A stretch of 7,868 nt of DNA from JALYIM01 sp040003205. GTDB taxonomy: Bacteria > Acidobacteriota > Terriglobia > Terriglobales > Acidobacteriaceae. Made by a program: the position numbers and the translations under genes. This document shows, piece by piece, positions 5,711-7,868 of the stretch (positions are counted from its first letter, which is position 1; each line of letters begins with the position of its first letter). The notes beneath the pieces are model-generated. The model had not been told where the DNA came from. It made no database searches and was given only the letters and a program-made list of their open reading frames with translations. The stretch spans positions 1 to 7,868 of the forward strand of contig JBDUDA010000140.1 of assembly GCA_040003205.1 (NCBI GenBank), in the 5' to 3' direction.

Positions 5711-6237
5711 GCCGGCGGCCAGCCTTGCTGGTCGTAATATCGGTGGCGGTGACGATTGTCGCCGTTAGCTGCGGGTACCACACGGCGGGCCACACTACAA
5801 CACTTCCTCCGGCCATTCGGACCATAGCGGTGCCGGCTTTTGTCAATCAGAGCCAGAGCTATAAAGTAGAACAGCGGCTGACATCCGCAGTCGTAAGGGA
5901 GTTGACAACCAGAACTCAATACCACATCGTGAATCAAGTCAGCGATGACGCGGACGCGACCTTGCGAGGAACCGTGGTTTCGACTTATACCTCTCCGCTG
6001 ACCTACGACTCTCGCACCGGCCGGGCCGCGAGTGTGCTGGTGGTTGTGAGCATGAAAGTGTCGTTGACCGATAAGGCTGGCAAGGCGCTCTACGATAATC
6101 CGGCGTATACATTTCGCGAGCAGTATCAGGTTTCGAGCGAGCTCCCCAGCTTTTTTGAAGAAGATTCTCCTGCCTTCGAACGCTTGTCGCGCCAGTTTGC
6201 GCAGACGCTCGTGTCGAACATTTTGGAGGGCTTTTAA
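5707..6237 (+). CDS. lptE: LPS-assembly outer-membrane lipoprotein LptE
   Basis: LptE is the lipoprotein that plugs and helps assemble the LptD barrel, which inserts lipopolysaccharide in the outer leaflet of the outer membrane. I choose GTG 5707 (GTGA overlap with the preceding stop; AGGAAA at 5695-5700 as ribosome binding site). This gives 176 aa with a standard lipoprotein signal: basic MSRRP, hydrophobic residues 6-20, then AVSC with the lipidated Cys22. Longer in-frame forms from ATG 5614 or 5662 would bury this signal behind a charged extension. The mature protein follows the family: CGYH at its start, LPPAIRTIAVPAFVNQS (residues 34-50), LTSAVVREL, DADATLRGTVVS, TGRAASVLVVVSMKVSL, and a C-terminal FEEDSPAFERLSRQF ending in VSNILEGF. 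It overlaps holA by one base, an lptE-holA linkage also known in enterobacteria. It indicates a Gram-negative, LPS-bearing cell. Confidence 0.92.
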   Translation: MSRRPALLVVISVAVTIVAVSCGYHTAGHTTTLPPAIRTIAVPAFVNQSQSYKVEQRLTSAVVRELTTRTQYHIVNQVSDDADATLRGTVVSTYTSPLTYDSRTGRAASVLVVVSMKVSLTDKAGKALYDNPAYTFREQYQVSSELPSFFEEDSPAFERLSRQFAQTLVSNILEGF

Positions 6238-7358
6238 TGCGAGCGTTTGCGCAGACCGACAGGTTTGTATCCGACGTCGAAGCCCACAAGTTGCGTGCGG
6301 CGTACGTTTTCGTGGGAGATGAGATTTTCTTTCGCAAACGCTGTCGCGAGGCCATCATCCAGCACCTGGTGCCCTCTGACCTTCGCGATTTCAGCTTGTT
6401 TGAATTTGATCTCGCCGAGACCGATCTTATTGAAGTGTTGGACCGCGCGCAGACCCCCTCGCTGATGGCCCCTTTTCAGGTGTTCTTCGTTCGCGGAGTG
6501 AAGACTCTTTTCGGGCGCGGTTCCAACGAAGAGAAATTATCCGCCATTGAGAACTATTGCAAAAATCCCAATCCGGATGCGGTCCTGATTTTTATTGCCG
6601 ACCACATTAGCATCCCCGCTGACGCCCGTCGCATGGATATGACCGACAAAGAGCGCTACGAGCGCATCCGGGAAACCCTGGGACAATATTGCGCCATCGT
6701 CGAGCTCGCTCGTGTCGAGGAAGGCGAAGCGGTTCGTTGGCTCAACGAATTCTGTGGCACGCAAAGCGTAAAGATCGAAGCTGACGCTTCACGGGAATTG
6801 GTGGATGCGCTGGGCGGCGACATGATGATGATTTCCAACGAACTGGAAAAGCTCATGCTCTACGTTGGAGATAAAAAGCGCATCACTCTGGGCGATGTAG
6901 AGACCATGGTCCTGGCGGCGAAACAGAGATCTTTGTATGAGCTGACAGACGCGATTTCTTCGAAAGACAAGGTGCGCGCGTTGCAGACGCTCGACGGAAT
7001 CCTCAACACTGGGGAAGGCGAAGACGCCGCTATCGGACACCTCTACATGCTGGCCAAGACGTTTCGCCAGATGCTGGTGATTCTGGAGCGCAATGTTCGC
7101 GATCAGCGGATGCTGTGGGCAGCGCTTTGGCAGGGATTTCGGGTTCCACCGTTTGCCGCGGACGACATTATCCGCCAGGCCCGGCGATATAAATCGAAGC
7201 GCGAATTGACACGCGCGATCCGACTGATCGCGAAGACCGATCTCGCTCTGCGTTCGAATCCGCCAAGCAAGCGCTTTGTCCTCGAAAAGCTGGTATTGGA
7301 TTTAACCGCCGAGCCGAAGCCCGAAACAGAATGGATGCAGGAAGAATTGCCGGTCTGA
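6237..7358 (+). CDS. holA: DNA polymerase III delta subunit
   Basis: HolA is the clamp-loader subunit that opens the beta sliding clamp. At 373 aa it is close to the usual 340-370. YVFVGDEIFFRKR (residues 23-35) is the N-terminal signature with the conserved Gly-Asp/Glu turn; like other delta subunits it has no functional P-loop. DLAETDLIEVLDRAQTPSLMAPFQVFFVRG (58-87) corresponds to the segment leading into the clamp-binding region. GGDMMMISNELEKLMLYVG (193-211) and SLYELTDAI (232-240) are the middle-domain blocks. SNPPSKRFVLEKLVLDL (340-356) is the typical C-terminal helix. It starts at the ATG overlapping the lptE TAA by one base and has no independent Shine-Dalgarno of note, so expression likely follows lptE. 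It ends 28 bases from the convergent rpsT stop codon, and no clear terminator hairpin lies between them. Confidence 0.93.
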   Translation: MRAFAQTDRFVSDVEAHKLRAAYVFVGDEIFFRKRCREAIIQHLVPSDLRDFSLFEFDLAETDLIEVLDRAQTPSLMAPFQVFFVRGVKTLFGRGSNEEKLSAIENYCKNPNPDAVLIFIADHISIPADARRMDMTDKERYERIRETLGQYCAIVELARVEEGEAVRWLNEFCGTQSVKIEADASRELVDALGGDMMMISNELEKLMLYVGDKKRITLGDVETMVLAAKQRSLYELTDAISSKDKVRALQTLDGILNTGEGEDAAIGHLYMLAKTFRQMLVILERNVRDQRMLWAALWQGFRVPPFAADDIIRQARRYKSKRELTRAIRLIAKTDLALRSNPPSKRFVLEKLVLDLTAEPKPETEWMQEELPV

Positions 7359-7386
7359 GAACGCTGCATCCGGTAGAAAATCGAGA

Positions 7387-7650
7387 CTATTTCAACGCGT
7401 TGAGACGCGCGTTCAGGCGGGCCTTGTAGCGTGACGCCGTGTTCTTGTGAATGATGCCCTTCTGAATAGCTTTGTCGAGCGAAGAAACGGCCTTCCGAAA
7501 AGCCTGCTCCGCGGATTTCTTGTCGCCCTTGGTGAGTCCTTCGCGAAGTTCTCGCAAAACGCCGCGCAGTTGGGAAGTATTGCTGCGATTGCGGACAGTC
7601 CGCTTTTCAGTCTGACGGGCGCGCTTAAGCGCCGAAAAATGATTTGCCAT
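7387..7650 (-). CDS. rpsT: 30S ribosomal protein S20
   Basis: S20 binds 16S rRNA early in 30S assembly. The 87-aa product is basic and helical and has the standard ends: MANHFSALKRARQTEKRTVRNRS at the start, KGDKKSAEQAFRKAVSSLDKA in the middle and KGIIHKNTASRYKARLNARL at the end. The usual MANHKSALKR reads MANHFSALKR, a small variation. The stop is TAG. The start is the ATG ending the leader at 7651, with AAGGT 12 bases upstream, a spacing longer than ideal. It is read against all other genes here and converges on holA. A good promoter lies at 7707-7735, so it is a one-gene unit. In E. coli S20 represses its own translation. A hairpin is present in this leader, but control by it is only a possibility. 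Confidence 0.97.
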   Translation of the reverse strand: MANHFSALKRARQTEKRTVRNRSNTSQLRGVLRELREGLTKGDKKSAEQAFRKAVSSLDKAIQKGIIHKNTASRYKARLNARLNALK

Positions 7651-7684
7651 CTGCTGTAATTTACCTTCGTCTCTCTGGAAGATG

Positions 7685-7701
7685 ATTCGGGTACACCGAA
7701 T
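7685..7701 (-). promoter_or_regulatory. Hairpin at the 5' end of the rpsT leader
   Basis: On the transcribed (-) strand ATTCGG pairs with CCGAAT around the five-base loop TGTAC, a perfect 6-bp stem. The start of transcription predicted from the promoter is near 7700, so the stem would sit at the very 5' end of the roughly 50-base leader. It could stabilise the mRNA or take part in S20 autoregulation; both are inference. It has no U-tract and is too far from the start codon to be a simple SD-masking element. Confidence 0.45.
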
Positions 7702-7706
7702 AAATG

Positions 7707-7735
7707 ATTTTACTTGAGCAACTTAGCCTGGTCAA
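7707..7735 (-). promoter_or_regulatory. Sigma70-type promoter of rpsT
   Basis: Read on the - strand, TTGACC (7735-7730) and TAAAAT (7712-7707) each match five of six consensus bases, with an exact 17-base spacer. Transcription should begin near 7700, giving a leader of about 50 bases to the rpsT ATG at 7650. This is the best full promoter in the window, as expected for a ribosomal protein gene. Confidence 0.78.
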
Positions 7736-7763
7736 ACCCGCGCGCCACTCTCAAACCTTGTCA

Positions 7764-7804
7764 TCTCGAGCGGAGCAAAGCCGTCAGGCTTTGCGGAGTC
7801 GAGA
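7764..7804. repeat. Inverted repeat 1 (two-step hairpin)
   Basis: The inner arms GCAAAGCC (7775-7782) and GGCTTTGC (7787-7794) pair perfectly around GTCA. The outer arms TCTCGA (7764-7769) and TCGAGA (7799-7804) also pair, leaving small internal loops of five and four bases. Fourteen pairs in total make a stable cruciform or RNA hairpin. There is no adjacent T-tract, so it is unlikely to be an intrinsic terminator. Confidence 0.75.
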
Positions 7805-7836
7805 GACCTGCTGTTGGATGGGGGAAGCAGGCTCTC
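7801..7836. repeat. Inverted repeat 2 (GAGAG-A-CCTGC / GCAGGCTCTC)
   Basis: GAGAG plus CCTGC (7801-7805 and 7807-7811, with A7806 bulged) pairs with GCAGG plus CTCTC (7827-7836) across a 15-base loop, giving ten pairs. Its left arm shares GAGA with the outer right arm of inverted repeat 1, so the two folds compete or stack. Confidence 0.6.
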
Positions 7837-7845
7837 CACTCCGTT

Positions 7846-7868
7846 GTGGCTTCGCTGAGCGAAGCCAC
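7846..7868. repeat. Inverted repeat 3 at the window edge
   Basis: GTGGCTTCGC (7846-7855) and GCGAAGCCAC (7859-7868) form a perfect 10-bp stem around TGA. The right arm ends exactly at the last base, so the stem may extend further. On the - strand no T-tract follows it; what follows on the + strand is outside the window, so a terminator for a + strand transcript cannot be excluded. Confidence 0.75.

Larger units (their letters stand above)
7755..7868. repeat. Structured intergenic repeat, truncated by the window edge
   Basis: This non-coding stretch contains three inverted repeats in succession, entered separately below. Its flanks TTGTCATCTCGAGCGGAGC and GCGGAGTCGAGAGACCTGC resemble a dispersed family (TGTCATC-type start, GAGC/GGAGTCGA core, GACCTGC end) that I recall from acidobacterial genomes. 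That family membership is from memory and was not searched. No credible open reading frame or RNA gene is seen here. Confidence 0.6.

Noticed and set aside
5466..5937. Overlapping - strand open frames opposite the Asd-like/lptE junction
   Set aside because: They are antisense to well-supported genes, show no domain resemblance and have no ribosome binding site worth noting.
7359..7386. Bidirectional terminator between holA and rpsT
   Set aside because: Only CCGG/CCGG-type 4-bp pairing with a long loop is found nearby, and there is no T-tract.

Overview
The window looks like a core-genome segment of a Gram-negative soil-type bacterium, most likely an Acidobacteriota (Terriglobia/Koribacter-like). 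This assignment is inference. It rests on moderate GC, the gene content, the linkage psd-pssA-(Asd-like)-lptE-holA, and the TGTCATC...GAGCGGAGC...GGAGTCGA...GACCTGC type of structured repeat at the right edge, which I recall from acidobacterial intergenic DNA. I see no phage, IS, CRISPR or defence genes.

Left block (30-2567, + strand): meaB, methylmalonyl-CoA epimerase, tsaB and rimI are packed nearly end to end. The first two serve methylmalonyl-CoA metabolism (mutase chaperone and epimerase). The third takes part in the t6A37 tRNA modification, and the fourth is an N-acetyltransferase of the ribosomal-protein alanine type. The mutase itself is probably just left of the window but is not visible.

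Middle (2568-3078): a small stand-alone DUF465 coiled-coil gene has a textbook Shine-Dalgarno. It is followed by a 149-base spacer holding two -10-like elements that probably drive the next operon.

Right operon (3079-7358, + strand): psd, pssA, an Asd/Usg-like protein, lptE and holA are joined by 1- or 4-base stop/start overlaps, so they are probably translationally coupled. PssA makes phosphatidylserine and Psd converts it to phosphatidylethanolamine. LptE is the outer-membrane lipoprotein partner of the LPS translocon, and HolA is the delta subunit of the DNA polymerase III clamp loader. The envelope genes thus enclose an aspartate-semialdehyde-dehydrogenase-fold protein whose catalytic Cys, His and substrate Arg all appear to be replaced. 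It is the most unusual protein in the window.

Right end: rpsT (ribosomal protein S20) lies convergently on the - strand with a very good sigma70-type promoter and a hairpin at the predicted 5' end of its leader. Beyond it, bases 7755-7868 hold no gene but carry three successive inverted repeats, probably a dispersed intergenic repeat cut by the window edge.

No wholly new system is evident. The best leads are the pseudoenzyme in the lipid/LPS operon, the near-leaderless promoter arrangement of psd, and the structured repeat at the right edge.
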